Positions 16,948-25,968 of a DNA stretch of 64,000 nucleotides are shown one piece after another. The position numbers and the translations under genes are program-made. Under the pieces are notes generated by a model, which was not told the DNA's origin, did not search any database, and worked only from the letters and a program-made list of their open reading frames with translations. Position 1 is the stretch's first letter. Each line of letters opens with the position of its first letter. The stretch is from an uncultured Rhodospirillales bacterium (GTDB lineage Bacteria > Pseudomonadota > Alphaproteobacteria > Reyranellales > Reyranellaceae): positions 106,952 through 170,951 of the forward strand of contig CADECW010000003.1 in the NCBI GenBank assembly GCA_902825855.1. The letters are read 5' to 3'.

Positions 16948-18573
16948 TCACGCCGCGAGGGCGCGATCCATCAGTGCTTGCTCAGCGCCACCCAGATCGG
17001 CCGTGCCGAACTGGGCGAAATGCGCGGCCTCCAGGCGGGTGTCGCCGTAGAGGGCGGCGAAGTCGGACCTGGCTTCGGCAAGGGCGGCGACGGCTGCAAC
17101 CTTGGCCAGTCCCTCGCACAGGAAGCGAGCGCGGCGTTCGGCGTCGCCCGACTGCAGGACTTTGCCCAAGCTCTCGACCAACGGCCGCACGTCGAAGGCC
17201 GGCGCCGCAGTGTTGGCCAGCGCGCTCATCGTTGCCATCGCCTGGTCGGGATGGCGGCCGGCGGCACGCAGCACGTCGAGGGCCATCACGTTGCCCGAGC
17301 CCTCCCAGATGGCGTTGAGCGGCGATTCGCGGAAGTAACGCGCCAGCGGCAGGTCTTCGGTGTAGCCGTTGCCACCCAGGCACTCGAGGGATTCGTAGAC
17401 GAGCTGCGGTGTGCTCTTGCACACCAGGAACTTCACCGCCGGCGTCAGCAGGCGCACGTACGCTGCTTCCGCCGGATCGTCGTGAGCGCGCTCGGCGGCG
17501 CGGCACAGGCGGAACACCAGCGCGACCTGCGCCTCCAGCTCGAGCGCCAGGTCGGCCACGGTGGCGCGCATCGACGGCTGATCGACGAGCCTGCGCTGGA
17601 ACACCGAGCGGTTGCGGATGTGGTTCAATGCCTGGCTGAGCGCTATGCGCGACTGGCCTGCCGAGGCGATGGCGCAGTCCAGCCGTGTCAGGTTCACCAT
17701 CTCGATGATGGTGCGCACGCCCGCACCTTCGGCGCCGACGCGCTCGGCATAGGCGCCGTGGAACTCGACCTCCGAGGACGCGTTCGACTTGTTGCCGAGC
17801 TTGTCCTTCAGGCGCTGGAAGCGGATCTGGTTCTTCGATCCGTCGGGTCGGTAGCGCGGCATCAGATAGCAGGTGAGACCACCTTCGGCTTGCGCCAGCA
17901 CCAGGAAGGCATCGCACATCGGCGCCGACATGAACCATTTGTGGCCGGTGATCTCGACATGGTCGCCGTGCGCCACGGCGCGCGTGATGTTGGCGCGCAC
18001 GTCGGTGCCGCCCTGGCGCTCGGTCATGCCCATGCCGAGCGTAACGCCATTCTTTTCCCACCACGGCAGGGCGCGCGGATCGTAAGTGCGGCTCCGAATC
18101 TTTGGCAGCCACCTGGCGAGCAGCACCGGCTCGGAGCGCAGCGCGCCGATGCAGGCGTGTGTCATGGTGACGGGGCACATGTGTCCGCTCTCGGCCTGGG
18201 TGGCGAGATAGAGACGCACGGCACGCGTTGACATCGGACCGGCCCTGTCACTGCCATCGTGCGCCGAAGCATGGATGCCGTGCCCGATGCTCTTGGCCAT
18301 CATGGCGTGATAGGCGGGATGGAACTCGACGAGGTCGAGCCGATTGCCCCTGCCATCCATGATGTGCAGCCTGGGCGGGTTCTCGTTGGCGACGCGCCCG
18401 AGATCGAGGGTCTCCGCCGCGCCATAGTCCTTGCCGCAGGCGGACAGCCCCGCGAGATCGAGCCTGGCGCGGGCTGCCGCATCCGCCAGCGGTCGGTCGA
18501 CGCTGAACAGATCGATATCGCCGAACGCCGGCGACTGGTTGAACGAGGCGTCTTCGAGCAGGCCGGAGGACAT
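16948..18573 (-). CDS. Acyl-CoA dehydrogenase family protein, AidB-like
   Basis: The 541-residue length and domain order match AidB-type acyl-CoA dehydrogenases: a long N-terminal segment, the middle domain with MGMTERQGGTDVRAN and TGHKWFMSAPMCDAFLVLAQ, and the C-terminal FAD-binding helical domain with ECLGGNGYTEDLPLARYFRE and IWEGSGNVMALDVLRA. These enzymes bind FAD; AidB itself is a DNA-binding flavoprotein of the adaptive response to alkylation, while relatives oxidise acyl-CoAs. Which role applies here is not clear from sequence. It starts at an ATG at 18573, ahead of the membrane AraC regulator gene. Confidence 0.9.
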   Translation of the reverse strand: MSSGLLEDASFNQSPAFGDIDLFSVDRPLADAAARARLDLAGLSACGKDYGAAETLDLGRVANENPPRLHIMDGRGNRLDLVEFHPAYHAMMAKSIGHGIHASAHDGSDRAGPMSTRAVRLYLATQAESGHMCPVTMTHACIGALRSEPVLLARWLPKIRSRTYDPRALPWWEKNGVTLGMGMTERQGGTDVRANITRAVAHGDHVEITGHKWFMSAPMCDAFLVLAQAEGGLTCYLMPRYRPDGSKNQIRFQRLKDKLGNKSNASSEVEFHGAYAERVGAEGAGVRTIIEMVNLTRLDCAIASAGQSRIALSQALNHIRNRSVFQRRLVDQPSMRATVADLALELEAQVALVFRLCRAAERAHDDPAEAAYVRLLTPAVKFLVCKSTPQLVYESLECLGGNGYTEDLPLARYFRESPLNAIWEGSGNVMALDVLRAAGRHPDQAMATMSALANTAAPAFDVRPLVESLGKVLQSGDAERRARFLCEGLAKVAAVAALAEARSDFAALYGDTRLEAAHFAQFGTADLGGAEQALMDRALAA

Positions 18574-18688
18574 GGCTGAGCTTACTGTCGTCCCGAGCCC
18601 AAGCGAAGGTCCTCATCGCCGCTGGCAATCGGCGTGAGAGCCCTCGCTTCGCTCAGGATTGAGAGGCAAGCCCCGCCGGGCGGACCGC

Positions 18689-18904
18689 TCAGCCGCCGCC
18701 TTCGTACTTGAAGGACACCTTCACCTTGGTACGGTAGGCCGAGACCTTGCCCTTTTCGATGACAAGGTCCTGCTCGACCACCTCGGCGACGCGCAGATCG
18801 CGCAACGACTTCGCCGCCCGGTCGACCGCCACCTTCGCGGCTTTTTCCCAGGACTCGGTGCTGGTGCCGACCAGCTCGATCACCTTGTAGACGCTGTCCG
18901 CCAT
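18689..18904 (-). CDS. Dodecin family flavin-binding protein
   Basis: The 71-residue protein M-A-D-S-V-Y-K-V-I-E-L-V-G-T-S-T-E-S-W-E is a typical dodecin: one beta-alpha-beta-beta unit that assembles into a hollow dodecamer and binds riboflavin or FMN dimers. It would store or quench free flavin in the cytoplasm. The family's W-E-x-A-A-K helix and strand V-S-A-Y-R-T-K-V-K-V-S-F-K are clear. I start it at 18904, preceded by GGGAGGTACCC; an in-frame upstream codon would add six residues. It sits alone between the acyl-CoA dehydrogenase gene and the end of the oligopeptide ABC operon. Confidence 0.93.
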   Translation of the reverse strand: MADSVYKVIELVGTSTESWEKAAKVAVDRAAKSLRDLRVAEVVEQDLVIEKGKVSAYRTKVKVSFKYEGGG

Positions 18905-19011
18905 GGGTACCTCCCTGGACACGGTTTCATCGTCTCATCCGATGCCGGTCAGAGGGAGGCGCGGCAGCGGTTGCCTAAAGGCCTTTCCTTGGCGTCGAGG
19001 CTAGCACAGGT

Positions 19012-20643
19012 TCAGGCCGTCGCGAACTTGCCGAATTCCCAGTGGCGCCCGGGGGCGGCGGCGAACAGGGCCTTGGTGTACTCGTCGCGCGGCGAGCCGA
19101 AGACCTGCTCGGCCGAGCCGTACTCGACGACGCGGCCCTTGCTCATCACCGCCACGTAGTCGCAGATCTGCGCGGCGACGCGCAGGTCGTGGGTGATGAA
19201 AAGCACGGCGAGGTTCAGGCGCTGGCGAATCTCGTCCAGCAGCTCGAGCACCTGCTTCTGCACCGACACGTCGAGCGCGGACACCGCCTCGTCGGCGATC
19301 AGGAGCTCGGGCTCCATGGCCAGCGCGCGAGCAATGCAGATGCGCTGGCGTTGTCCGCCCGAGAACTGGTGCGGGAAGCGGTCGAGCGCGTTGGGGTCGA
19401 GCCGCACCGTCTCCATCAGCTTGCGGGCCCGGGCCATCGCTTCCTCGCGCCTGACGCCGAAGTTCATCGGCCCTTCGATGATAAACTCGCCCACGGTGAT
19501 GCGCGGGTTCATCGAGCGGTAAGGATCCTGGAAGACGATTTGCACCTTGCGGCGATGTGGGCGCAGCTTGCCGGCCGCCATCGTGGCAATTTCGGTGTCG
19601 CCCAGGAAGACCTTGCCGTCCGTCGGGTCGATCAGGCGGGCGATGCAGCGCGCCACCGTCGACTTGCCCGAGCCCGATTCGCCCACGATGCCCAGCGTCT
19701 CGCCCTTGCGGATGTCGAGGTCGACGTCGACGGCGGCTTTCACCACCCGCGCCTTCTGGAAGAAGCCGCTGCCCGAGTAGATCTTGCCGAGCTTCTCGGT
19801 GCGCAACACGGTGATGCCGTCCTTGCGCGCGCCGCGATGCTGCGGATGGATCGATGGCACCGACGAGATCAGCATCTTGGTATAGGCCTGCTCGGGCCGG
19901 GACAGGATCTGCTCGGTCGGGCCCATCTCCACCAGCTCGCCCCAGCGCAACACCGCCACGCGATGGGCGATCTCGGCGACGACGCCGAAATCGTGGGTGA
20001 TGAAGAGGACACCGGTGCCCTGGCCTTCCTGCAGCTCGGCGATCAGCTTCAGGATCTCGGCCTGGGTCGTGACGTCGAGCGCCGTGGTCGGCTCGTCGGC
20101 GATCAGCAGCACGGGGTCGAGCACCAGCGCCATGGCGATCATGATGCGCTGGCGCTGGCCGCCCGAGAGCTGGTGCGGATACGAAGCATAGATGCGCTCA
20201 GGCTCGGGCAGCTTCACGCGGTCGAGGATGGCGATGATCTTGGCCTTGCGCTGGCCGGCATCGAGCTTGGTGTGGGTGCGCAGCACCTCGTCGATCTGCT
20301 CGCCGCAGGTCATGACCGGATTGAGCGCGGTCATCGGCTCCTGGAAGATCATCGACATGCGCGTGCAGCGCAATTCGCGCAAGCGGTCCTCGCTCGCCGT
20401 CAGGATGTTCTCGCCCTGCAGCAGGATCTCGCCGGAGCTGGGTTTCAGCGCCTTGGCCAGCAGACCCATGACGGTGAAGGCGATCACCGACTTGCCCGAG
20501 CCTGATTCACCCACCAGGCAGACGATCTCGCCTGGCTTGACGGTGAAATTCACCTTGTCGACCGCGAACTCGCGATCGGCGCCTTTGGGCAGCGTGACGG
20601 AGAGATTGCGAACTTCCAGAATCGGCTGCTTTGCTTCACTCAT
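19012..20643 (-). CDS. Oligopeptide/dipeptide ABC transporter ATP-binding protein (DppD-DppF fusion)
   Basis: At 543 residues this is a double ATPase. The first cassette has Walker A G-E-S-G-S-G-K-S near residues 44-51, signature L-S-G-G-Q-R-Q-R and Walker B L-L-I-A-D-E-P. The second repeats them ([32 protein letters not shown]). It therefore replaces the separate DppD and DppF subunits and powers both permeases. It is the last gene of the operon, six bases after the DppC-type permease gene. Oligopeptide family cassettes import peptides, nickel, opines or glutathione; the substrate depends on the two binding proteins upstream. Confidence 0.95.
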   Translation of the reverse strand: MSEAKQPILEVRNLSVTLPKGADREFAVDKVNFTVKPGEIVCLVGESGSGKSVIAFTVMGLLAKALKPSSGEILLQGENILTASEDRLRELRCTRMSMIFQEPMTALNPVMTCGEQIDEVLRTHTKLDAGQRKAKIIAILDRVKLPEPERIYASYPHQLSGGQRQRIMIAMALVLDPVLLIADEPTTALDVTTQAEILKLIAELQEGQGTGVLFITHDFGVVAEIAHRVAVLRWGELVEMGPTEQILSRPEQAYTKMLISSVPSIHPQHRGARKDGITVLRTEKLGKIYSGSGFFQKARVVKAAVDVDLDIRKGETLGIVGESGSGKSTVARCIARLIDPTDGKVFLGDTEIATMAAGKLRPHRRKVQIVFQDPYRSMNPRITVGEFIIEGPMNFGVRREEAMARARKLMETVRLDPNALDRFPHQFSGGQRQRICIARALAMEPELLIADEAVSALDVSVQKQVLELLDEIRQRLNLAVLFITHDLRVAAQICDYVAVMSKGRVVEYGSAEQVFGSPRDEYTKALFAAAPGRHWEFGKFATA

Positions 20644-20649
20644 CTCGCG

Positions 20650-21585
20650 TCACACTTTCTTGCTCATCTTCGGATCAAGCGTGTCGCGCAGGCCGTCGCC
20701 CATGATGTTGATGGCGAGCACGGTGACGGCGAGGAAGATGGCAGGATAGAAGATGTTGTGCGGGAACACGCGGAACAGCGTCCGGCCCTCCGCCATGATG
20801 TTGCCCCAGCTCGGGATCTCCGGTGGGATGCCGATGCCCAGGAACGACAGCGCGGCCTCGACCAGGATGGCGGCGGCGGCCAGGAAGGTGCCCTGCACGA
20901 TCAGCGGCGCGACGGTGTTGGGCAGGATGTGGCGGAACATCAGCACCCAGGTCGGCGTGCCGACCGAGATGGCGCCCTCGACATAGGGCTCCTCGCGCAC
21001 GGTCAGCACGATCGAGCGCACCAGGCGCACGACACGCGGCACGTCGGGTACGACGATAGCGAAGATCACGGTGACCAGGCCGGCGCGCCAGATCGAGACC
21101 ATGGCGATCGCGAGCAATATGCCCGGGATCGCCATCAAGCCATCCATGATGCGCATGATGATGCCGTCGGCCCATCGGATGTAGCCCGACACCAGGCCGA
21201 TCACGACGCCGATGGCGACGGCGATCACCGCGACCGCCACGCCGACCGCCAGCGACACCCGCGTGCCGTAGATCACGCGGCTGTAGACGTCGCGGCCGAG
21301 GCTGTCGGTGCCCATGATGGCGACGCGCTTGACGCTGGTGCCGTCATCCAGGCGCATGGTGATCTCGGTGCCCGGCTTCTTGTTGCGCGCCGCGGGATCG
21401 ATGCGGGTCGGGTCGACCGTGCCCAGGACGGGCGCCAGGGCGGCGATCACCAGCATGACGAGCAGGATGGCGCCGCCGATGATGACGTTCGGATTGCGCA
21501 GGGCGACGAGCCACAGGCTCCTGCGCTTGGTCGATGCCGCCGCGATGGACGCGGAGTCGACGAGGTCTTCGGACGCGACGGTCAA
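20650..21585 (-). CDS. ABC transporter permease (DppC-type)
   Basis: The 311-residue inner-membrane protein has an N-terminal helix (PNVIIGGAILLVMLVIAALA) and the BPD_transp_1 domain with G-T-D-S-L-G-R-D-V-Y-S-R and the EAA-loop E-G-A-I-S-V-G-T-P-T-W-V-L-M-F-R-H-I-L-P-N. It pairs with the DppB-type protein to form the translocation channel. The start is a TTG at 21585 whose last bases overlap the upstream stop (TTGA), so translation is probably coupled; no ATG or GTG is available before the conserved region. Confidence 0.95.
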   Translation of the reverse strand: MTVASEDLVDSASIAAASTKRRSLWLVALRNPNVIIGGAILLVMLVIAALAPVLGTVDPTRIDPAARNKKPGTEITMRLDDGTSVKRVAIMGTDSLGRDVYSRVIYGTRVSLAVGVAVAVIAVAIGVVIGLVSGYIRWADGIIMRIMDGLMAIPGILLAIAMVSIWRAGLVTVIFAIVVPDVPRVVRLVRSIVLTVREEPYVEGAISVGTPTWVLMFRHILPNTVAPLIVQGTFLAAAAILVEAALSFLGIGIPPEIPSWGNIMAEGRTLFRVFPHNIFYPAIFLAVTVLAINIMGDGLRDTLDPKMSKKV

Positions 21586-22523
21586 TAGCGGATCCTCGGA
21601 TCGAAAACGGTGTAGCTGATGTCGATCAGCAGGTTGACCACGACATAGACCACCGAGAACATCAGGATGACGGTCTGGATGGTCGGGAAGTCACGACTGA
21701 GTACGGCCTCGACGGTGAGGCGTCCGAGGCCCGGCAGGCCGAACACGCTTTCGGTCACCACGGCGCCGCCGATCAGGATGGCGATGCCGAGACCGATCAC
21801 GGTCAGGATGGGGACGGCGGCATTGCGCAACGCATGGCGCATCAGCACGACGCGATTGGAAAGACCCTTGGCGCGCGCGGTGCGGATATAGTCCTCGTTC
21901 AGCACTTCCAGCACCGAGGCGCGCGTGATGCGCGAGATCAAAGCGATGAAACCGACCGACAGGGTGAGCGAGGGCAGCACCATGCGTTCGAGGAACTGCC
22001 AGAAATTGACGCCGATGCGGACATAGCCCTGAACCGGCAGCCAGCCGAGCTCGATGGCGAAGACGTATATCAGGCAGTAACCGATGACGAAGCCCGGCAC
22101 CGAGAAGCCCATGACCGCGAAGGCCATCACCAGGCGGTCGAACAGCGAGCCCTGACGGTAAGCGGCCATCACGCCGATCGGCACGGAGACGGCGACGGCG
22201 AAGATCAGGGTGCAGGTGGCGAGGGCCAGGGTCGGCTCGATGCGCTGCGCGATGAGTTCGGCCACGGTCTTCTTGAAGAAGAAGCTCTCGCCGAAATTGC
22301 CCTGCAGGATGTTGCCGATCCAGATGGCGAACTGCGTCCAGATCGGCTCGTTGAGGCCGAGCTTCTGGCGGATGTCGTTGATCTGGTCGGAGGTGGCATT
22401 GTCGCCGGCGATCACCGCCGCCGGATCGCCCGGCGTGAGCCGCAACATGAGGAAGACGAGCACCGCCACCACGGTGAGCACGGGGATGATGGCGACGAGA
22501 CGACGGGCGATGAAGTCGAACAT
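21582..22523 (-). CDS. ABC transporter permease (DppB-type)
   Basis: The 313-residue permease begins with the standard DppB helix (M-F-D-F-I-A-R-R-L-V-A-I-I-P-V-L), carries the periplasmic L-R-L-T-P-G-D-P-A segment and the EAA loop R-T-A-R-A-K-G-L-S-N-R-V-V-L-M-R-H-A-L-R-N. Six transmembrane helices are expected. It overlaps the DppC-type gene by four bases and follows the nearer binding-protein gene after a 95-bp gap that holds a strong hairpin, suggesting that membrane subunits are made in smaller amounts than the binding proteins. Confidence 0.95.
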   Translation of the reverse strand: MFDFIARRLVAIIPVLTVVAVLVFLMLRLTPGDPAAVIAGDNATSDQINDIRQKLGLNEPIWTQFAIWIGNILQGNFGESFFFKKTVAELIAQRIEPTLALATCTLIFAVAVSVPIGVMAAYRQGSLFDRLVMAFAVMGFSVPGFVIGYCLIYVFAIELGWLPVQGYVRIGVNFWQFLERMVLPSLTLSVGFIALISRITRASVLEVLNEDYIRTARAKGLSNRVVLMRHALRNAAVPILTVIGLGIAILIGGAVVTESVFGLPGLGRLTVEAVLSRDFPTIQTVILMFSVVYVVVNLLIDISYTVFDPRIRY

Positions 22524-22565
22524 TCCGGTCAGATGACCTCTTTACGTCAACGATGGCCTTTGCGG

Positions 22566-22606
22566 CTTCCCCCCTCCGGCCTTCGGGCAGATTGGGAGGG
22601 GGGAAG
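22566..22606 (-). other. Intercistronic hairpin after first binding-protein gene
   Basis: CTTCCCCCCTCC (22566-22577) pairs perfectly with GGAGGGGGGAAG (22595-22606), a 12-bp stem between the binding-protein and DppB genes. No T-run follows on the minus strand, so RNA stabilisation or partial attenuation is more likely than full termination. Confidence 0.65.
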
Positions 22607-22618
22607 GCATCAACGAGG

Positions 22619-24196
22619 TTATTTCTTCTCGACGTTCCACATAACCGGCACCGGCGCCTTGAGCCAGCCGGTCACGTTGGCACGGGCAGCGCCGGGGCCA
22701 TACCACTGGCCGATCCACCCATACTGGGCTGTCTCCAGGGCGCGGTCCTGCACCGCCTTGGCAAGCTGCTTGCCCTTGGCCGGGTCGGTTTCCTTGGCGT
22801 AGGCGTCGCGCAGCTTCTCCATCTCGGGATCGGTCGGCCAGCCGAACCACGACTTGGGGCCCTGGGCGACCATGTACGACGTCGAAATCGGGTTCAGGAT
22901 GTCGGCGGCAACCGAGAAGGTGTGGAGGATGTTCCAGCCGCCCTTGTCGGCGGGATCCGTTTTGGTCCGGCGCGTGACCAGGGTCTGCCAGTCCATCGAC
23001 TGCATGTCGACCTTGAAGCCGGCCTGCTCGAGCAGCTGCTTGGTGACCGGCGCGGTGTTGGTCAGCACCGGCAAGGTCGTCGACTGCATCAGCACGACCG
23101 GCGTGCCGTCGTAGCCCGCCTCCTTGAGAAGCGCCCTGGCCTTTTCGAAGTCCGGCTTGACCAGGAGCCCATTGGGCGCATCGAAGGCGTTGGGCGTACC
23201 GCAGACGAACGCCGCCGAGCAGACCTTGTAGTACTCGGGCTCGCCGACAGTCGCCTTCAGGTAGTCCTCCTGGCGCATTGCCAACAGCGCGGCCTGGCGG
23301 ATCTTGGGATTGTCGAACGGCTTCACGACATGGTTGAAGCGGATGATGAACTGGTGACCCAGCGGGTTCCAGTCGACCAGCTGAACGCCCTTTTCCTTCT
23401 TGAGGATCGGGATCAAGTCGTGCGGCGGCTGCTCGATAAGGTCGATCTCGCCCGCGACGATGGCGTTCACCTGCTGCTGCGGGTCGGGCATCTCGATGAT
23501 CTCGACGCGGTCGACCTTGACCACCTTGCCACCGGACAGGCCCGAGGCGGGCTCGGCACGCGGCTTGTACTTCGGGTTCTTTACATAGACGTGCTTCTCG
23601 CCAGGCTTGGATTCGGCGTTGAGGTAGATGAATGGGCCCGAACCGATCTGACTGTCGATCTGCTTGAAGGCATCGGTCTCGGCGACCGCTTTGGGCATCA
23701 TGAACGGCACGTTGGAGCTGGGCTTGCCCAGCGAATCGAGCACCAGGCCGTAGGGCTCCTTCAGCACCAACTGAAAGGTCTTGTCGTCGACCTTCTTGAA
23801 CTCCTTGACGAAGTCCATGAGCTTGAGACCCATGGCGTCGCGCTTGCCCCAGCGCTGGATCGAAGCGATGCAGTCGTCAGAGGTGACGGGCTTGCCGTCG
23901 TGCCATTCCAGGCCGTCGCGCAGAGTGAAGGTCCACACCGTCTTGTCGGGCGACACTTCGTACTTGTCGACCATCTGCGGCTTGACCGCGTTGTTCTCAT
24001 CCGACGCGAACAGCGTATCGTAGATGAAATAGCCGTGGTTGCGCGTGACGTAGGCCGTCGTCCAGATCGGATCGAGGATCGTCAGGTTGCCGTTCTGCAC
24101 GAAGCGCAGAACCTTGTTCTGCGCCATCGCCGAGCTGGCGCTTGCCAGGACAGCACCGGCCGCCAACGCCGCGAGAGTGCGCCGCATCATCTTCAT
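22619..24196 (-). CDS. ABC transporter substrate-binding protein (SBP_bac_5), operon copy 1
   Basis: The 525-residue protein has a Sec signal peptide (M-K-M-M-R-R-T-L-A-A-L-A-A-G, cleavage after S-A-M-A-Q) and the family 5 peptide/opine-binding fold: ILDPIWTTAYVTRNHGYFIY, W-T-F-T-L-R-D-G-L-E-W-H-D-G-K-P-V-T, and F-N-H-V-V-K-P-F-D-N-P-K-I-R-Q-A. The best start is the ATG at 24196 behind GGAGGGG; a GTG four codons earlier is in frame. It is a periplasmic receptor feeding the downstream permeases. A second, clearly homologous receptor gene lies immediately upstream, so this importer likely has two specificities. Confidence 0.94.
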   Translation of the reverse strand: MKMMRRTLAALAAGAVLASASSAMAQNKVLRFVQNGNLTILDPIWTTAYVTRNHGYFIYDTLFASDENNAVKPQMVDKYEVSPDKTVWTFTLRDGLEWHDGKPVTSDDCIASIQRWGKRDAMGLKLMDFVKEFKKVDDKTFQLVLKEPYGLVLDSLGKPSSNVPFMMPKAVAETDAFKQIDSQIGSGPFIYLNAESKPGEKHVYVKNPKYKPRAEPASGLSGGKVVKVDRVEIIEMPDPQQQVNAIVAGEIDLIEQPPHDLIPILKKEKGVQLVDWNPLGHQFIIRFNHVVKPFDNPKIRQAALLAMRQEDYLKATVGEPEYYKVCSAAFVCGTPNAFDAPNGLLVKPDFEKARALLKEAGYDGTPVVLMQSTTLPVLTNTAPVTKQLLEQAGFKVDMQSMDWQTLVTRRTKTDPADKGGWNILHTFSVAADILNPISTSYMVAQGPKSWFGWPTDPEMEKLRDAYAKETDPAKGKQLAKAVQDRALETAQYGWIGQWYGPGAARANVTGWLKAPVPVMWNVEKK

Positions 24197-24221
24197 TGAC
24201 CCCTCCACTTGTACAAAATGA

Positions 24222-24257
24222 CGAGGGAGGCTCGGATCCCCGCTCCGGCCTCCCTCG
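24222..24257 (-). other. Intercistronic hairpin after second binding-protein gene
   Basis: CGAGGGAGGC (24222-24231) pairs perfectly with GCCTCCCTCG (24248-24257) in the 73-bp gap between the two binding-protein genes. Like the hairpin at 22566-22606, it sits directly after a binding-protein stop codon and lacks a clear U-run. Confidence 0.6.
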
Positions 24258-24269
24258 GTATGCTTACGA

Positions 24270-25856
24270 CTACTTCTTGGTCACGTTCCAGAACACGGGC
24301 ACCGGCGCCGTCAGGTTGCCGTCGACGGTCGTGCGACGGGCGATCGGGGCATACCACTGGCCCACGTTGATGTGCGTCGGGTGATCGGCCCAGTATTTCT
24401 GCAGGTTCTCGACGATCTCCTTCTGCTTCGCCGGGTCGGTCTCCTTCGCGAACTGGTCGCGGAACTTCTCGATCGTTTCGTCGCATGGCCAGCCGAACAT
24501 CGCCTTGTCGCACGCTGCGTTGAAGAAACCAGCCATCACCGGGTTCAGAATGTCGGCTGCTACCCATGAGGTGAGGAAGGCGTGCCAGCCGCCCTTGTCC
24601 GGCGGGTCCTTCTTGACGCGACGGGCGACCAGGGTCTGCCAGTCCATCGACTGCATGTCGACCTTGAAGCCGGCGCGCTCGAGGAATGACTTGGCGACCG
24701 GGGCGAGGTTGGTCAGCACCTGCAGGTCGGTCGATTGCATCAGCACGATCGGCGTGCCGTCATAGCCGGCTTCCTGCAGCAGTTGCTTGGCCTTGGCCGA
24801 GTTGGCGTTCAGCACGTCGGCCATGCCGGCATCGGTGGCGAACGGCGTGCCGCAGACGAACGGCGCCTTGCAGACCTTGTACCACTGCGCGTCACCGATC
24901 GTCGCCTTGAGGAAGTCTTCCTGGCCGAAGGCGACGAACACGGCGTGGCGGACCTTCGGATTGTCGAAGGGCTTGGCCGTGCTGTTGAAGCGGAAGGTGT
25001 ACTGGTTGCCGAGCGGGTTGTAGCTCACCAACTTGATGTTCTTGTCCTTGGCGAGCAGCGGCAGCAGGTCGTGGCCCGGCGCTTCGATCATGTCGATCTC
25101 GCCGTTCTGGATGGCGCCGACCTGGGTCTGCACGTCGGGCATGGTGATCCATTCGACGCGATCGAGCTTCACGACCTTGCCGCCGGCGAGGCCCGAGGGC
25201 GGCTCGCTGCGCGGCTTGTACTTGGCGTTCTTGACGTAGACGATCTTCTCGCCCGGCTTCCACTCGTCGGCCTTGAAGATGAACGGGCCCGAGCCGATCA
25301 CGTCCTCGACCTTGATCTGCTGCATCGGGTCGGTTTCGGCGGTCTTCTTGGGCATCATGAAGGGCACGTTCGACGACGGCTTGCCGAGCGATTCCAGCAC
25401 GAGTCCGTATGGCTCCTTCATCTTCATCTTGAAGGTCTTGGCATCGACGACCTCGAAGTCGGCGACCGAGCCCATCATCTTCTGGCCCATCGAATCGCGG
25501 GCGGCCCACCGCTTAATCGAGGCGATGCAGTCCTCGGCGGTGACGGGCGTACCGTTCGTCCACTCGAGGCCGTCGCGCAGGGTGAACGTCCAGGTGAGCT
25601 TGTCGGCTGATACGTCGTATTTGTCGACCATCTGCGGCTTCACGGCGAACTTCTCGTCCATCGCGAAAAGCGTGTCCCACACCATGTAGCCGTGATTGCG
25701 TTGGATGTAGGCGGTGGTCCAGATCGGATCGAGGATCTTGACGTCCGAATGCATCACCACCTTGAGTGTCTGCGCGCTGGCCGGGGCGACGCTCATCAAG
25801 CCAACCACACTCGCCGCCGCAACGAACGTCGCGATCGACTTCTTGAGATCAAACAT
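24270..25856 (-). CDS. ABC transporter substrate-binding protein (SBP_bac_5), operon copy 2
   Basis: This 528-residue receptor is a paralogue of the next gene downstream; both share KILDPIWTTAYIQRNHGYMV-like starts, W-T-F-T-L-R-D-G-L-E-W, SLGKPSSNVPFMMPK and QSMDWQTLVARRVKKDPPDK blocks. The signal peptide is residues 1-29 (M-F-D-L-K-K-S-I-A-T-F, ending P-A-S-A-Q). I start it at the ATG at 25856, where homology and signal begin, although the frame is open 86 codons upstream. It is the first gene of the peptide ABC operon. The ligand is unknown; two divergent receptors usually mean a broader substrate range. Confidence 0.94.
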   Translation of the reverse strand: MFDLKKSIATFVAAASVVGLMSVAPASAQTLKVVMHSDVKILDPIWTTAYIQRNHGYMVWDTLFAMDEKFAVKPQMVDKYDVSADKLTWTFTLRDGLEWTNGTPVTAEDCIASIKRWAARDSMGQKMMGSVADFEVVDAKTFKMKMKEPYGLVLESLGKPSSNVPFMMPKKTAETDPMQQIKVEDVIGSGPFIFKADEWKPGEKIVYVKNAKYKPRSEPPSGLAGGKVVKLDRVEWITMPDVQTQVGAIQNGEIDMIEAPGHDLLPLLAKDKNIKLVSYNPLGNQYTFRFNSTAKPFDNPKVRHAVFVAFGQEDFLKATIGDAQWYKVCKAPFVCGTPFATDAGMADVLNANSAKAKQLLQEAGYDGTPIVLMQSTDLQVLTNLAPVAKSFLERAGFKVDMQSMDWQTLVARRVKKDPPDKGGWHAFLTSWVAADILNPVMAGFFNAACDKAMFGWPCDETIEKFRDQFAKETDPAKQKEIVENLQKYWADHPTHINVGQWYAPIARRTTVDGNLTAPVPVFWNVTKK

Positions 25857-25968
25857 GTGCAACCGTCTCCCTATGCCCGCGGCCTTCTGTGCAAGAATCG
25901 AGCCGCTCACAGGACAGTAGCAGTCCCCGACCCCCCTCTGACAAGCCGATTCGGCCACGCTGCAAGCT

